Positions 58,077 to 64,000 of a stretch of 64,000 bases of DNA are shown here, piece by piece (within the stretch, counting starts at the first letter, position 1; each line of letters begins with the position of its first letter). The notes under the pieces are model-generated. The model was not told the DNA's origin. It saw only the letters and a list, made by a program, of their open reading frames with translations, and ran no database searches. The position numbers were made by a program, and so were the translations under genes. This DNA comes from Reclinomonas americana ATCC 50394 (Eukaryota; Jakobida; Jakobea; Jakobida). Location: the NCBI GenBank assembly GCA_048213135.1, contig PS015252.1, positions 64,233 through 128,232 of the forward strand, written 5' to 3'.

Positions 58077-60833
58077 TTAGAGAGGCCACGTGGTGCGTTT
58101 CTTCGCGAATGTGTCGTTGGAGGTGCTCCTTGACGAGGTGGTCGCGCAGTACATCGCAGGCGAAGCGTTTTCTCCGAATGCGGCGACCCACCGACATGCA
58201 CAGAATGTACCTTTGAGAGAAACGGTCAGTGCCGAATCGAGACAGAGATGTTGGCTTTTTTCCGAACCTCCTGAGGGTGAGCGCCAGCCGACGCACTCGT
58301 GAGTACTTGCGCAGGCGTATAATGGGGACAAAGAGGCGCTGCAAGGTGGTGGCAGCCTCTGTTCGCATGCGCTGCCGGCGCGTCTCCTTCAGGACGGAGA
58401 CCAGCGTCTGCATGCGACCGCACTGCGCCGACAAGAACAGCCACTGCATGATCCATTGGTGACCGAGCTCGACGGTCTTCGCACGCTTCTTGCGCATCTT
58501 GGCGGCCACCTTGAGAGGGAGAAGGGAGTCAGAGAAGTAAAGAGAGACAGAGGAAGGTGGTGACGAAACGCACCCGTTTCTCTTCGGCGAGATCCTGAAT
58601 AACGGCGACGGTGCGCTCCCACTTGCCCAGGTTGTGCCGGTAGCGCTCCTCGGCGATGTCGTGGGCGCGCTGCAAGGTGTTGGGGACCTTGGCCAGCTGG
58701 CGCTCCACCTGCCCGGAGAGGAGAGAAGGGGAAGGAGAAGAGGGAGGAGAAGAAGGAAGTGAGGGAGGGGAGAAGGACAGGAAAGGCGAGAGGAGGAGAA
58801 GATGAAGAGATGAGATGAGCACGTGGAGCGAGAGGGAAAAACTTGGGTGGGGGAAATGACGGACATGACAGACGAGTCGGCTAAGTGGAAAGAGAGTGCG
58901 TTGTGAATGAAAGCGGGAAGATAGATATCCAAAGAAGAGAAGAGAGAGAGGAAACCGAGTGCAATGAATAGCCTGTTTCCCGCTGTTCTTCATCACGTCT
59001 GAAGGAAGAGAACAAGGAAAAACTAGAGGGCGAATGCCGTTTCCGTACTGCCGCCTTCTTCTATCTCCCTCTTCGCTGCTGCATGCATCACCCTCGTCCC
59101 GTCCTCGTTTGTCTCTGTTGTCTACTCCTCCACTTCTTCCTTTCCGTTCTCGGTTTCGCTTGCTGTTCGTCTCTTTTCCTCTCCAAAATATCCTCCTCCT
59201 CCTCTTCTTTGTTCTGTGCTCCTCAACTTCATCCTTTCCATTCTCGGTTTCTTCTCCTTCGCTCTGCTATTATCTCCTTTCCCCTCTATTCCTCTCCAAA
59301 TCACACCTTCTCCTCTTCTTTGATCTGCTCCTCCGTTTCTTCCTTTCCGCTCTCGGTTTCATCTCGCTTGCAGTTCTGTTCTCCATTCGTCTTACTCCTC
59401 TCCGCATCACCCTCCTCTCGTGCTCTGCTTTCCATCCCTTTCCTCTCTCCCTTCCCCTCCGCCCCTTGCCCCTTCTCCCCCACACTCACCGTCTCCTTTT
59501 TCTGCTGCACCCACTGCTCGGGATTGGCGTTCTTCATCTGCTGCCGATTGCGTCGAATGATGTGCACACCGGCGTGATTGGACTGCTCCAGAGCTCGTCG
59601 CTCGGCCAGGTACACATCTACGCGGGCGTGTGAGGGAACACGAAGAATTCTCTCACGACGAAGCAATCGCCACCGCACCTGTGCGCTCAAACAGACCGCG
59701 TCGATTGGTGGGATTGGCGGAGAGGGAGCGCAGTTGCGCCTTCAGTCGCTTCTTGGCCTCCACCGCCGACGCACCGCGGCGGTCGGCGTCGTGGTGCGCC
59801 TCGCTCGGCTGGTACACTTTTCTCTCGACGGCGCTCGGCGACGTGGAGCCGGGCGCCATGTTGCCACTCGACGGTGGTCTCTGATGGCCCGGACTGCGCG
59901 TGGGCGACAGCACGAGGTTGTTGGAGGGCGGGTGGCCGGCCAGCACGCTCCGCGACTCCTCTGCACGTGAGACACGCAGGGAATGAGTGAGGGATGAGTG
60001 TGCGGCTGGTTTCTTGTCGCGCACACACCGAGCATGGTCGTGCACATGGCTGTGAAATCGTCGGCCGCAGAACCGCGGCGACGGTGGTGTTGGAGGTGAT
60101 GGTGGCTGGGGCTGTGGTGGAGGTGACCACCACCACCACTCACACGCAACGAATGAACACTGTTGCGTCGTCGATCGCGATCGGCGAAGCTGCTGTTGGC
60201 CGGGCTGGCCACCGGATCCGCATTCTCGGTCAGCAAATCATTCATCCACTCTGCGTCCTCGTTCACACGCTGACTGAGGCCGCTGACGCCTCGCGTCTGA
60301 TCAAGCACATCGCGCCACAAAAACTTGCGCCCCTCCCCACCCAAATCCACCATGCTCGCATCGATCCGCGACACACGATGACCGAAATACGCCGGCGCCG
60401 CCGACAGCGGACGCTTCTTCTTCGTCGCCTCCGCCTCTCCACGCACACCCGCCTCCGCACGCGCAGTCGCACGCGCCGTCACATCCGGCGTGAACCCCAA
60501 ACTCACTCGCTGCGTCGTCGCAGACGACTGCGGCACCGGCAACGGGTACTTGATCGCCGGTGGCGGCGGCCGACGAAACAGCTCCTCCGGACGCTCATCC
60601 ACCGGCGACACCGATCGCCTCTGCTGCGTTGGTGAACTGGCCACCGCCACTGCCGCATGCCGAAACAAGCCCGCCGACGACGATCGTCGCCTCCGCAAAT
60701 GTAGCCGTTTCACCTCTTCATCATCGGCATCGTCGACGAGAAAGCTACTTGCGGCAGTGGTGTTCACGGATCGAGAGGAGGCAGCGGCAGTAACGACAGA
60801 TCGCCCCGACACTGGGCGTTGCGCGCGTGACAT
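58077..60833 (-). CDS. Unrecognised basic coiled-coil protein with an IQ-like segment
   Basis: The start ATG at 60833 opens MSRAQRPVSGRSVV and a long first exon (to about 60030) that is serine/arginine-rich, with His-rich SPSHHHLQHHRR near its end. Later exons read SAVEAKKRLKAQLRSLSANP (about 59750), YLAERRALEQSNHAG (about 59610), VERQLAKVPNTLQRAHDIAE (about 58710) and TEAATTLQRLFVPIIRLRKY (about 58350), followed by many Arg/Lys residues. The LQRLFVPIIRLRK stretch loosely fits an IQ (calmodulin-binding) motif. The 3' limit is not defined, and the exons at 54810-57556 may belong to the same transcript. The intron at 58720-59500 is purine/pyrimidine-rich with no visible gene. The function is unknown; a cytoskeletal role is possible but unsupported. 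Confidence 0.5.
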
Positions 60834-60918
60834 CCACCCGAGGTATGTAACGCCTAAAAAGCGCGCGCGCGTAAGGGCCAATTACAAGCGCAGCGAGCAT
60901 TGTGATTGTGTTCAGCAA
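60834..60918. promoter_or_regulatory. Putative bidirectional promoter upstream of the GH3 gene
   Basis: Eighty-five bases separate the divergent start codons of the coiled-coil gene and the GH3 gene. It contains a GCGCGCGCGC run at about 60861-60870 and no TATA box that I can see. The role is inferred from spacing. Confidence 0.45.
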
Positions 60919-63687
<2,769 letters not shown>

Positions 63688-63936
63688 GTTGCGCACCTGT
63701 GCTTGTATCTCACAAACTCTGTCTCTTTCCACTCACTTATTCACTGCACTTTATGGAGCATTCTTTCTTGTACCCGCAAATGCACTGCTCACTCACAACT
63801 CATTATGTTGAACACTTACTCACTCTCTCCAGCTCTTTCCTCACTCACTCCACGCACTCTATGGATTATTCATAAGCTCGCATACGCACCGTGCACTCAA
63901 GCATGCACCTGCCCCTCTGCCCCTCTGCCCCTCTGC

Positions 63937-64000
<64 letters not shown>
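63688..64000. other. GH3 intron or downstream region with (CT)n at the window end
   Basis: After the GTTGCG donor the sequence has ACTCACTC-type simple sequence, then CCCCTCTGCC repeats, and ends in a (CT)n tract from about 63938 to the window edge. No further GH3 exon is visible. Confidence 0.7.

Overview
The window is nuclear DNA of an intron-rich, GC-leaning unicellular eukaryote that builds cilia or flagella. The evidence is spliced genes with GT-AG junctions throughout, an axonemal dynein light chain and the intraflagellar transport gene IFT140, together with clathrin heavy chain and spliceosome genes. There is no operon structure and no plastid or bacterial signal. I cannot name the species. 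The sequence is a draft scaffold with 14 runs of N (20 to 859 bases), most of them at (GA)n or (CT)n microsatellites.

Layout from left to right: clathrin heavy chain (+, 62-1566, open at both ends); ZNHIT2 (-, 1622-4182, C-terminus lost in a gap); CRNKL1/Clf1 (+, 4256-9597); DNAL4 (-, 9820-11678); an unrecognised ORF without visible introns (-, about 12642-13443); IFT140 (-, 14381-24593, a 31-exon model that stays in frame); a possible small gene (about 25020-25580); a CUE-domain protein (-, 25814-29040); a RING-like/TRAF zinc finger/coiled-coil/vWA protein (-, 29360-32536); a very large region of short exons (-, 32647-52440) with a P-loop NTPase, a glutamine-amidotransferase-like segment and a second copy of the vWA domain; an RBR E3 ubiquitin ligase (+, 52888-54730); one or two unrecognised genes ending in a membrane-anchored protein (-, 54810-60833); and a GH3-family protein (+, 60919 to beyond the last visible exon).

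Genes are close together. ZNHIT2 and CRNKL1 start 73 bp apart, head to head, and both families act in spliceosome function. The GH3 gene and its neighbour start 85 bp apart. The RBR gene and the next gene end 79 bp apart, tail to tail. DNAL4 and IFT140 are two cilium genes on the same strand.

The most unusual signal is in the introns. Exon models fixed by homology and reading frame show that about a quarter of 5' splice sites read GTTGCG (usually GTTGCGT) rather than GTRAGT, with a smaller GTTTCG group and a few GC-AG introns. IFT140 also has two consecutive microexons of 15 and 12 nt. The vWA domain, its introns and its odd splice sites were duplicated between the two neighbouring minus-strand genes.
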